NCBI GenBank assembly: GCA_021372675.1
Contig: JAJFTZ010000020.1
Span: 1-39,191 of the forward strand
Length of the DNA: 39,191 nucleotides
Source: Eubacteriales bacterium
Lineage (GTDB): Bacteria > Bacillota > Clostridia > Christensenellales > CAG-138
Direction of reading: 5' to 3'
Shown: one piece after another, positions 7,988 through 15,185 of the stretch
Position numbering within the stretch: position 1 is the stretch's first letter
How the letters are laid out: each line of letters begins with the position of its first letter
Made by a program: the position numbers and the translations under genes
Notes under the pieces: model-generated
Seen by the model: only the letters and a program-made list of their open reading frames with translations
The model's database searches: none
Told to the model about the DNA's origin: nothing

Positions 7988-9364
7988 ATGAATCCGGCCG
8001 TAGATCGTTGGATCGACGAGCACCGCGGCGAGATCGTCGCGTCCCTGCAAAAATGCGTTCAGGTGAAAAGCGTGGAGTCCGAGCCCGAGCCGGGCGCTCC
8101 CTTTGGGCGCGAGGTGAAAAGATGCCTCGCGGAAACGCTCGCGCTGGCGGATAGCTTTGGCTTTACGGCGAGGGATATGGATGGCTACATCGGCTACGCC
8201 GATTTCGGCGCGGGGGCGGAGACCCTCGGCGTGATGTGCCACCTCGACGTAGTGCCCGAGGGCACCGGCTGGAGCCACCCGCCCTACGGGGCCGAGATCG
8301 TGGACGGCAAGATGTTCGGCCGCGGCACGCTCGACGATAAGGGCCCGGCCATCGCCGTGCTTTACGCGCTCGCCGCCGTAAAGGCTTGCGGCATACCGCT
8401 CAAGCGCAAAATCCGCGTGCTCTTGGGGTGCGACGAGGAAAGCGGCTGGGGCTGCATGGCGCATTACAAGACGCACGAAAAAATGCCGGAACTGGCCTTT
8501 TCGCCCGATGCGGAATACCCGCTTGTCAATTCCGAAAAGGGCATTTTCCGCGGCAGCTATAAAAAGGAGTTTACCTCTGGCCTCAAGGTGGACGCGGGCA
8601 CCCGCCCCAACGTGGTGCCCGGCTATGCGACCGCCGTTGTGCCGCTTAATATTTCGCGCGTGCTGCCCGTGACCGACGCCTATACCTGCGGCAGCGTATT
8701 TTCCTGCGAGGTCGCCGAGCGGGGCGAAGATGCGTGCGAGATCGCCGTAACGGGCCTGAGCGCGCACGCCTCCATGCCGGAGCAGGGCAAAAACGCCCTG
8801 TTGGCGCTCCTCGACGTACTCAGTAAGCTTCCGCTCGAGGGCGAGGACGCCGCAACCATATGCGCGCTTCGCGAGCTTTTTAAGCTCGAGACCGACGGCA
8901 GGAGCATCGGCCTCGAAGCGGCGGACGATTCCGGCTCCCTCACGCTCAACGTGGCCATACTGCGCTGGGACGAAAAGGGCATTTCCGAAATGACGCTCGA
9001 TATCCGCGCGCCGATCTCCCTCGCCGGGGAGCACATCCTCGAAAAGCTCGATATCGGCTTTGCGCGCGCGGGGATGGCGCGCGATTCGTACGCCTACACC
9101 CCCGGCCACTATGTGGACCCGGAAAGCGAGCTCGTAAAGAAGCTCCTTCAGGTGTACGCGGACCGCGCCGGCGAATACCTGCCCCCGCTCAAGATCGGCG
9201 GCGGCACCTACGCCCGCGCCATTAAAAACGCCGTTGCCTTCGGGTGCGAGCGGCCGGGCGTGGAAAGCCCCGTGCACATGCCCAACGAGTTCATAAGCAT
9301 AGAGGACTTGATGTTCAACACCAAAATGATGGCCGACGCCATCCTCGCGCTTGCGGCGGAGTAA
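7988..9364 (+). CDS. pepV: PepV-type dipeptidase (M20 family)
   Basis: A 458-residue cytoplasmic dizinc dipeptidase that splits dipeptides taken up by the cell. M20 motifs are clear: MCHLDVVPEG with the first zinc histidine, GRGTLDDKGP with the bridging aspartate, and CDEESGWG with the catalytic and metal-binding glutamates. The lid domain follows (about 180-380) and the C-terminal zinc histidine is in ESPVHMPNE. The opening MNPAVDRWIDEHRGEIVASL fits PepV. Of two in-frame ATGs, the one at 7988 is chosen because AAGGAGG is 8 nt upstream; the ATG at 7982 would be only 2 nt away. The gene has its own promoter and a strong terminator at 9388-9421. Confidence 0.9.
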   Translation: MNPAVDRWIDEHRGEIVASLQKCVQVKSVESEPEPGAPFGREVKRCLAETLALADSFGFTARDMDGYIGYADFGAGAETLGVMCHLDVVPEGTGWSHPPYGAEIVDGKMFGRGTLDDKGPAIAVLYALAAVKACGIPLKRKIRVLLGCDEESGWGCMAHYKTHEKMPELAFSPDAEYPLVNSEKGIFRGSYKKEFTSGLKVDAGTRPNVVPGYATAVVPLNISRVLPVTDAYTCGSVFSCEVAERGEDACEIAVTGLSAHASMPEQGKNALLALLDVLSKLPLEGEDAATICALRELFKLETDGRSIGLEAADDSGSLTLNVAILRWDEKGISEMTLDIRAPISLAGEHILEKLDIGFARAGMARDSYAYTPGHYVDPESELVKKLLQVYADRAGEYLPPLKIGGGTYARAIKNAVAFGCERPGVESPVHMPNEFISIEDLMFNTKMMADAILALAAE

Positions 9365-9387
9365 GCGGGTTTTAAAACGCGGAATAT

Positions 9388-9421
9388 GTAAACGGCACGC
9401 AAATGGTGCCGTTTACTTTTT
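9388..9421 (+). terminator. Intrinsic terminator of the dipeptidase gene
   Basis: Perfect 11-bp stem GTAAACGGCAC (9388-9398) / GTGCCGTTTAC (9406-9416), 7-nt loop, then TTTTT. Confidence 0.85.
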
Positions 9422-9445
9422 GGAGCACGCATGTTTTAATACAAA

Positions 9446-9533
9446 TGCACCCCGTATGCCCAAGGGGTATAAGTGCAAACCGTCCCCGTGTAAACGGACG
9501 CCTCCCTGCCGGTTTCTGAGCGACGGACGGTTT
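9446..9533 (+). ncRNA. Possible structured RNA element ahead of the MBL gene
   Basis: Two structures lie side by side. The first is TGCAC (9446-9450) pairing with GTGCA (9473-9477), with C/G pairs inside. The second is a 9-bp outer helix AAACCGTCC (9477-9485) / GGACGGTTT (9525-9533). It encloses CCGT-GTAA-ACGG (9486-9497), a stem capped by a GNRA-type loop, and a weaker stem CGCCTC/GAGCG (9499-9522). This would make a three-way junction. It is 47 nt upstream of the MBL gene. No known riboswitch class is recognised; it could also be a degenerate repeat element. Confidence 0.35.
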
Positions 9534-9579
9534 AATTGCTGCCGATCAAATTACGTTATAACGACCAAAGGAGTGCGGC

Positions 9580-10440
9580 ATGATAGAAAGATTGAGGGAC
9601 ACTGTTTTTACGATTACCGAAAACCTCGGCTCGAACAATTCTGCAATCATAACGTCGGAGGGTGTAGTGCTTTTTGATACACCTCTGAAGCCGACGGATG
9701 CCATAAGCTGGCGCACGTTTGTCAATACGCTCGGCTCGACGAAGTGCATCATTATTTCAGATCATCATATCGATCATACGCTGACGAATGCTTTTTTCGG
9801 CGGGAGCCTGCTTTCTCATAAGCTTACGCGCAGCAAGCTTAAAAGCAATGCGCCTTCGATGGAATTTATAACGGATTTGCTTTTACACATAGACCCGGAT
9901 GGCGAGCAGTATATTCATGGCGATTATGCATATCGGATTCCGGATATAACCGTTGAGCACGATAGTACGCTTAACATGGGCGATACGGTTATTGAGCTTT
10001 TCTATAGGCAAGGTCATACGGAAAACAGCCTTATGGCATATCTGCCAAAGGAAAGAGTACTTTTTACCGGCGATAATGTGTGCGAAAACAGTCTTCCCTG
10101 CCTAGACCAGACCTGCTTCCCCGAGGTGTATGAAACATTGGATTTCATCATCAACGACTTGGATGTTGAGACAATTGTACCCGGGCACGGTGCGGTTTGC
10201 ACAAAAAGAGAAGCGCTTCGTTTCAGGCATTGGCTGGAGGACGCTTACGAAAGCGTAGAGTGCGAATACCGAAAAGGCCTTACCAAAGATGAAGTGGCAT
10301 CAAAGCTTACATTCCCCGACCTGATCCACTGTGATACCGAGCGGTATCGCGGTTATCCGCAAGCACATATCGAGGGTTTTCGGCGCAGGAGCTATGAGCA
10401 TATATATGACGTGCTTGCAGGGAAGGCGGGGCGGATGTAA
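9580..10440 (+). CDS. MBL-fold metallo-hydrolase
   Basis: A 286-residue metallo-beta-lactamase-fold protein. The metal motif reads DHHIDH (61-66), so the first histidine of the usual HxHxDH is an aspartate. The other ligands are visible: GHTENS, TGDNV (bridging Asp) and PGHGAV. The C-terminal helical part (EYRKGLTKDEVASKLTFPDL) is like that of SoxH/glyoxalase-type MBL hydrolases. The substrate is unknown. The ATG at 9580 has AAAGGAG 6 nt upstream. Base composition and codon choice are more AT-rich than in the neighbours (many ATA, AAA, GAT, TAT), which suggests recent acquisition. No signal peptide is present. Confidence 0.8.
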   Translation: MIERLRDTVFTITENLGSNNSAIITSEGVVLFDTPLKPTDAISWRTFVNTLGSTKCIIISDHHIDHTLTNAFFGGSLLSHKLTRSKLKSNAPSMEFITDLLLHIDPDGEQYIHGDYAYRIPDITVEHDSTLNMGDTVIELFYRQGHTENSLMAYLPKERVLFTGDNVCENSLPCLDQTCFPEVYETLDFIINDLDVETIVPGHGAVCTKREALRFRHWLEDAYESVECEYRKGLTKDEVASKLTFPDLIHCDTERYRGYPQAHIEGFRRRSYEHIYDVLAGKAGRM

Positions 10441-10492
10441 CAGATAAACACAGATGAAATGTCCTTATGCCGAAAACAGAAGGAACTGACAC

Positions 10493-10529
10493 AGGGGCTG
10501 CCGTACTTTTTCTTAGTGCGACAGCCCCT
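10493..10529. terminator. Inverted repeat between convergent genes
   Basis: AGGGGCTG (10493-10500) and CAGCCCCT (10522-10529) pair around a 21-nt loop, between the convergent MBL and AI-2E genes. No clear U tract follows on either strand, so terminator function is only likely by position. Confidence 0.35.
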
Positions 10530-10538
10530 ATCTTAACT

Positions 10539-11711
10539 CTATTCCTGCGTATCCTCGTCTGGCTCTTCCTCCCCGGGCGGCGCCTGCTCCGCTTCCTTCT
10601 TGCGGATGCGCGCGTTCACCCAGTCGGAAAGGAGGGTGTACAATACCGCCATCACGGGAACCGCGAGCACGATGCCCGTAATGCCGAAAAGCCCGCCGAA
10701 CAAAAGCATGGCCACGATCACCCACATGCCGGAAAGCCCCACGGCGTTTCCAACCACGCGCGGGTAAAAGAGGTTTTCCTCGATCTGCTGTACGGCGATG
10801 ATGAATACGATGAACCACAGCGCCATGGGGGGGTTCACCATCAGGATGATGAGCGCGCCCAAAATGCCGCTCGCCCACGGGCCGATAATCGGCGCCATCT
10901 GCGTGATACCCACCGTGAAGCTGATAAGGAGCGGGTACGGGAAGCCGAGTATTTGCATGCCGATGAAGCAGAGCGTGCCCAAAATGGCGCATTCCGCCAT
11001 CATGCCGAAGAAGTAGCGGTTGAACATGGTGTTCGCGCGCGCGCATACGTCCAAGATCCGGCTTGCGGCAGCTTGGCGAAACAGTGCGAGAACGAGCTTT
11101 TTAAGCTGTAAGAGCAGCGTCTCCTTGCGAAACAGCGCGTAAACGCTGAAGATGAGCGCGACAAGAAAGCTGAACACGCCCGTCACAAGGTTTACGGTGA
11201 TCTTGAGCGCGGCCGTCGCGGCGGAGGCGAGGAGCGTGTCGAGGTTGAGGAAAAGGCTCTGGGCGGCGGTGCGCACCTTTTCCTGCACGCCGTCGCTCAG
11301 GTTGAGCCTTTGCCACACGCCGTCAGCCCACGCGGAAAGCTCGGCCACATATTCGTCGAGGTTTTCAACGAGGAGCCGCACGCTCTGGGCGAGCATGGGG
11401 ATGAGCACGAAGATAAGGAGCCCAACGATAGACAGGATGAACAGCATCGAAAGGAGCAGGCATACGACGCGCTTTAATTTGGAAGCCTTCCATTTTTTGA
11501 AAACACGGCTTTCGAGGAAGCGCATGGGCATGTTGGCCACGAATGCGAGGCCGATGCCGAAGAATACGGGCTTTAAAAAAGCGAGAACGGAAACCGCCGC
11601 GCCCCATAGCGCCGGAAAGTTTTCCAGCGCCTCGTAAAGCAGGATGCCGAAGGCGACTACGCCGATGAGCCTCCTGTTCCGCTTATAAAATCCCTCGATC
11701 CGCTCCTTCAA
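10539..11711 (-). CDS. AI-2E family transporter (PerM/YtvI-like permease)
   Basis: A polytopic membrane protein of about 390 residues in the AI-2E/UPF0118 family. The layout is typical: two N-terminal membrane segments (about 13-60), another segment near 80-100, an amphipathic soluble region (about 105-170), then a cluster of C-terminal membrane segments including the conserved TQMAPIIGPWASGILGALI and VQQIEENLFYPRVVG. The tail is acidic. Members transport ions or small molecules; AI-2 export is not general. The start is taken as the TTG at 11711, which overlaps the kinase gene by 29 nt and has only a weak ribosome binding site, so it may be coupled to translation of that gene. The start is uncertain. 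Confidence 0.85.
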   Translation of the reverse strand: MKERIEGFYKRNRRLIGVVAFGILLYEALENFPALWGAAVSVLAFLKPVFFGIGLAFVANMPMRFLESRVFKKWKASKLKRVVCLLLSMLFILSIVGLLIFVLIPMLAQSVRLLVENLDEYVAELSAWADGVWQRLNLSDGVQEKVRTAAQSLFLNLDTLLASAATAALKITVNLVTGVFSFLVALIFSVYALFRKETLLLQLKKLVLALFRQAAASRILDVCARANTMFNRYFFGMMAECAILGTLCFIGMQILGFPYPLLISFTVGITQMAPIIGPWASGILGALIILMVNPPMALWFIVFIIAVQQIEENLFYPRVVGNAVGLSGMWVIVAMLLFGGLFGITGIVLAVPVMAVLYTLLSDWVNARIRKKEAEQAPPGEEEPDEDTQE

Positions 11712-12354
11712 TGCCTACGCTCACCCGCTCTTCCTTTTCAAATCGCTCCGCCAAAAGCTTCGCGGAGATGTAGGCCGCGATAGCATCGATGGCGATGCGG
11801 TTTTTGCCGCCGCGCATCACCGCGAAATCCGCGTCGTTGATGTATTTGCTGATATAGGCCTCGTACATGGGCTTTACGGTGGCGAGGTACTGCGTGGCGA
11901 TGTTTTCGATGGTGCGCCCGCGCTGGCGTATGTCGCGCTTGACGCGCCTTAAAAGGCAGATGTCCTTATCCACATGCATGTACACCTTCAGGCTCATGGC
12001 CTTTCTGAGCCGCTCGTCGAAAAACATGTGGATGCCCTCCACGATGAGCACATCGGGCGCTTCTATGACCTCGCTCGTATCCGCGCGCATGTGATTGGCG
12101 TAGTCGTAGCCCTTCTTGGTGACGCTTTTCCCCTCGCTCAGCGCCGTGATATCCGCGAGCATTTCATCATAGTTGAAGATATTCGGCTCGTCGTAATTAA
12201 TGCGCACGCGCTCCTCGAAGGGCAGCCCCGAGCAGTCGCGATAGTAGCAATCCTGCCCCATGATGACAGCGCTGCAGTTCAGGTTGTCCCTGATCTCCCG
12301 CGCGAGGGTGCTCTTTCCGCTGCCGCTCGCGCCGCAAATGCCCACGATGATCAT
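11683..12354 (-). CDS. udk: Uridine kinase-like P-loop kinase
   Basis: A 223-residue phosphoribulokinase/uridine kinase family protein. The P-loop GICGASGSGKST is at residues 5-16, the substrate region has QDCYYRDCSGLPFEER and NYDEPNIFNYD, and IVEGIHMFFDERLR and RRVKRDIRQRGRTIENIATQY match Udk, which phosphorylates uridine and cytidine in pyrimidine salvage. Uridine kinases normally read NFDHPDAFD where this reads NYDEPNIFNYD, so nucleoside specificity is likely but not certain. The ATG at 12354 has GGAGG 5 nt upstream. It starts 15 nt after the SPFH gene and overlaps the permease gene, so the three form one operon. Confidence 0.8.
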   Translation of the reverse strand: MIIVGICGASGSGKSTLAREIRDNLNCSAVIMGQDCYYRDCSGLPFEERVRINYDEPNIFNYDEMLADITALSEGKSVTKKGYDYANHMRADTSEVIEAPDVLIVEGIHMFFDERLRKAMSLKVYMHVDKDICLLRRVKRDIRQRGRTIENIATQYLATVKPMYEAYISKYINDADFAVMRGGKNRIAIDAIAAYISAKLLAERFEKEERVSVGIEGADRGIL

Positions 12355-12369
12355 AGTATCCTCCAAAGC

Positions 12370-13251
12370 TCAGTCTATCATGCCGCTAACGTCTACGAAC
12401 GGGTTCGCCTCGCCCGTCACATAGGGCAACTTACCATCCCATTTTTGAATTTTCTGGTACTCGATCACGCTCTCGTCGAGCGATTCGGCGAGCTTGCGGT
12501 TGGCTTCGGCCTGCGCCTCCGCCTCCATCACGATGCGCTTCGCCTCGGCTTCCGCCGCGATCAGGGCGCTTTGCGCCCGCGCGTTGGCGGCGATCACCTG
12601 CCGCTCGGCCTCGGCCTGCGCGATTACGGTCTGCTGCTCCTGCTCGGTGCGCGTTTTGATAAGGTTTTGCTCGGCCACCTGCTTTGCCTCCACCGCCACG
12701 ATGTATTCGGGCGAGAAGTCCCAATCGATGATGTTGAAATCCTCCACGAAGATGCCGCGCTTGTTGAGCATTTCGTCGAGCTGCGCGTCGAGCTCCGCGC
12801 TCACGGTGGAGCGGTTAGCTACGAGGTCGCTCGCGGTGTATTTCGCCACCACGGCCTTCAGTACCTCGTTCACCGCGGGGATCACGATCACGTCCTCGAA
12901 GCCGCCGCCGACCTCTTTATAGATGGAGTAACTCATGCTTTTGGAGATGCGGTAATTCACCGCGAGCACGGTGCTTATGGTCTGTAAGTCCTTGCTGAAC
13001 GCCTCGGTGGATACCTGAAGCTTCACGATACGGTTATCGATCTGCTCCACGTTCTGCGCGAAGGGGATCTTCAAATGGATGCCCTCCTGCAGCACGTTTT
13101 CGCTCACGCTTCCGAACGTGACCACCACGCCCGTGTGGCCCGCGGGGATCACGGTGAAGCTGCCGAGCGCCACGCTCAAAATGAAAATAATCGCGATGAC
13201 CGCTACGAGCAGCCTGCCGATAGAATACGTGCCGTCTTTTCTCTTGAACAT
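12370..13251 (-). CDS. SPFH/prohibitin family membrane protein
   Basis: A 293-residue band-7 protein with one N-terminal membrane segment (about 12-32), the prohibitin-like VIPAGHTGVVVTFGSV, an SPFH domain (about 32-205), and an Ala/Glu-rich helical region (EAERQVIAANARAQSALIAAEAEAKR, about 205-265) that forms the assembly coiled coil. Such proteins oligomerise into large membrane rings that organise lipids and membrane proteases. A GAGGT ribosome binding site is about 6 nt upstream of the ATG. First gene of the operon with the uridine kinase and the permease, and divergent from the NlpC/P60 gene. No strong promoter is clear, although TAGAAT at about 13311-13316 on the minus strand is a candidate -10. 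Confidence 0.9.
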   Translation of the reverse strand: MFKRKDGTYSIGRLLVAVIAIIFILSVALGSFTVIPAGHTGVVVTFGSVSENVLQEGIHLKIPFAQNVEQIDNRIVKLQVSTEAFSKDLQTISTVLAVNYRISKSMSYSIYKEVGGGFEDVIVIPAVNEVLKAVVAKYTASDLVANRSTVSAELDAQLDEMLNKRGIFVEDFNIIDWDFSPEYIVAVEAKQVAEQNLIKTRTEQEQQTVIAQAEAERQVIAANARAQSALIAAEAEAKRIVMEAEAQAEANRKLAESLDESVIEYQKIQKWDGKLPYVTGEANPFVDVSGMID

Positions 13252-13396
13252 GGGGAGACCTCGCTTTTCGGTTTTTTGGAACGGGTTTTAGCTATGGTTT
13301 TTTCTATTCTAACATAAAACGCGCCCGAACAATGTGAAAAACAAGGGAAAAATGCGGTGTGTTCATTTTTTGTTCAACCACCTTTGAGGTATCCTG

Positions 13397-13405
13397 TGTT
13401 ATAAT
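13397..13405 (+). promoter_or_regulatory. Extended -10 promoter of the NlpC/P60 gene
   Basis: TG at 13397-13398, one base, then TATAAT (13400-13405): an extended -10 without a good -35 at normal spacing. It lies 55 nt before the start codon. Confidence 0.5.
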
Positions 13406-13460
13406 CTCTTTATCTTTACGGCATACGCGGGTCGCGACCGCAAATGAGGGCATTTTTGGT

Positions 13461-15098
13461 ATGAAGCGCAAAGCGAATTTCACCGCCGTTCTCCGAAAAA
13501 GGCTGCGCCGCAGCGCACGCCGCTTTTCGCTTAACGGCGGGCTAAAAAAATATTTGACCGGGCTTTGGGCGGGCGTCAAACGGCGCGACGCGCGCTCCAT
13601 CGGCGTATCCGCCGCCGCGCTTGTCGCTGTGGCTGCGGTCGTCACGCTCCTTATCGCCCTGACTTCGCCGGGCGCCGCGGCTTCGCAGCGCGGCGCGCAG
13701 GGGAGCGCGCTCGCCGCGGGCGCGAAGCCGGCCTCGTCGGCCGACCTCGTCATAACGCCCGCGCCCACGCCGGTGCCTACGCCCACGCCGGTTCCCACCC
13801 CCACCCCCATGGGCATGAGCCGCGGCTACGAAGGGCCCGAGGTGCCCGATCTGCAGTTTCGCCTTATGGAGCTCGGGTATATGGATTACGACGAGCCCAC
13901 CTCCCTTTACGGCCCCATGACCAAGGATGCGGTGGAGCTTTTCCAGCGTCAGGCCGGATTAGAGGTGAACGGCCTCATGGACCAAACGACCTTCGACGCG
14001 CTTTTCAAGCCTGACGCGCCCGTTTACATGGTCTCCGAGGGTTCCTCGGGCGACGACGTGCGCGAGCTGCAGGCGCGGCTCCGCGAGCTCGGATACCTGG
14101 AGACCGTCACGGGCTACTTCGGCACCGAGACCTCCGCGTCCGTCGTCAAATTCCAAAAGCGCAACCGCGTTGCCGTGGACGGCATGATCGGCCCCGAAAC
14201 CAAGGAGCTTCTTTACAGTGAGGACGCCGTGGCGAACGCCATCTCCTACGGCGAAAACAGCGATGTCGTGAAGCGCTATCAGGCGCGGCTTTTTAAGCTC
14301 GGCTACCTCACCACCGAGCCGGACGGCAACTTCGGGCACGATACCGAGGCCGCCGTGAAGCTTTTTCAGGAGCTCAACGGCCTCATCGCCGACGGCTATG
14401 TGGGCCCCGCAACCAAGGAGCTTCTGATGTCGTCCGACGCGCAGGCTAACGCCATGACCATCGGCATGCGGGGCGCCACGGTGGAGCGCGTGCAGAAGCA
14501 GCTTAAAAAGCTCGGCTATCTTTCCTCCGCCACGGGCTATTACGGCTCGGACACCGAAAGCGCGGTGCGCGCCTTCCAAAAGCGCAATTCCCTTTCCACC
14601 GACGGCAAGGTCGGCAAACATACCATGACGGTGCTGTTTTCAGACGGCGCCAAAAAGGCAGCCGCCCCGCCCACCTCCTCCGGCGGCGACAAGCCCTCGT
14701 CCACCCAGACGCCGGTCTATACGAGCGCGGACGGCGCGAGCCTCGAAAGGCTCATCGAGGTCGCGAAGAGCAAGCTCGGCTGCCCCTACAGGACCGCCGG
14801 CAAGGGCCCCGATAAGTTCGATTGCTCCGGCTTCGTGTATTACTGCCTCAACCAGGCGGGCATCAGGCAGGGCTATTTGACCTCGGCCGCATGGCACAAG
14901 GTGACCAAGTACCAAAAGATTAAATCCATGTCGGAGCTTAAACGCGGCGATATCATCGTGTTCAGGGGCCACGTGGCCATCGCCTTGGGCGACGGCACCA
15001 TGATTCACGCGGGCAGCCAAAATGGCAAGGTGTACATCAGCTCCTACAACAGCGATTACTGGAAGAAGACGTTTTACGAGGCGTACAGGATATTCTAA
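13461..15098 (+). CDS. Membrane-anchored NlpC/P60 peptidase with four peptidoglycan-binding repeats
   Basis: A 545-residue surface protein. A basic cytoplasmic N-terminus (1-46) precedes a membrane segment (about 47-68) and a Pro/Thr linker (about 99-117). Four PG_binding_1 repeats follow, each with the pattern LQ..L..LGY...G.FG..T..AV..FQ (about 122-395). After a Ser/Pro linker the NlpC/P60 domain occupies 430-545, with catalytic Cys455 (FDCSGF), His504 (GHVAIA) and His516 (MIHAG). These enzymes cut peptide stems of peptidoglycan and serve cell separation, wall turnover or spore/germination functions; the exact bond is unknown. The start at 13461 puts the basic segment directly before the membrane helix; the longer frame would extend into the promoter. 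A strong terminator follows. Confidence 0.9.
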   Translation: MKRKANFTAVLRKRLRRSARRFSLNGGLKKYLTGLWAGVKRRDARSIGVSAAALVAVAAVVTLLIALTSPGAAASQRGAQGSALAAGAKPASSADLVITPAPTPVPTPTPVPTPTPMGMSRGYEGPEVPDLQFRLMELGYMDYDEPTSLYGPMTKDAVELFQRQAGLEVNGLMDQTTFDALFKPDAPVYMVSEGSSGDDVRELQARLRELGYLETVTGYFGTETSASVVKFQKRNRVAVDGMIGPETKELLYSEDAVANAISYGENSDVVKRYQARLFKLGYLTTEPDGNFGHDTEAAVKLFQELNGLIADGYVGPATKELLMSSDAQANAMTIGMRGATVERVQKQLKKLGYLSSATGYYGSDTESAVRAFQKRNSLSTDGKVGKHTMTVLFSDGAKKAAAPPTSSGGDKPSSTQTPVYTSADGASLERLIEVAKSKLGCPYRTAGKGPDKFDCSGFVYYCLNQAGIRQGYLTSAAWHKVTKYQKIKSMSELKRGDIIVFRGHVAIALGDGTMIHAGSQNGKVYISSYNSDYWKKTFYEAYRIF

Positions 15099-15127
15099 AC
15101 CTAAAGATATCCATTTTCAAAACGCTT

Positions 15128-15166
15128 AAAAAGCGCCGCAAGCCCCTTCGGGGCGCGGCGCTTTTT
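15128..15166. terminator. Bidirectional terminator
   Basis: Long stem AAAAAGCGCCGC (15128-15139) / GCGGCGCTTTTT (15155-15166) with an inner GCCCC-TTC-GGGGC hairpin. A and T tracts on both sides let it serve both the NlpC/P60 gene and the converging ABC permease gene. Confidence 0.85.
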
Positions 15167-15185
15167 GCATGCCGGACGCAAACCC

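Noticed and set aside
7967..9277. 436-codon open frame antisense to the dipeptidase gene
   Set aside because: It is a shadow of the high-G+C codon bias of pepV. It has no family motifs and overlaps a clearly recognised enzyme along its whole length.
11974..12987. 337-codon plus-strand frame opposite the kinase and SPFH genes
   Set aside because: Composition (His, Arg, Leu-rich) is that of a reverse-strand shadow and it crosses the gap between two real genes.
13756..13812. Short tandem repeat of Pro-Thr codons
   Set aside because: It is the flexible linker of the NlpC/P60 protein, not a CRISPR or mobile repeat. No CRISPR array was seen anywhere in the window.
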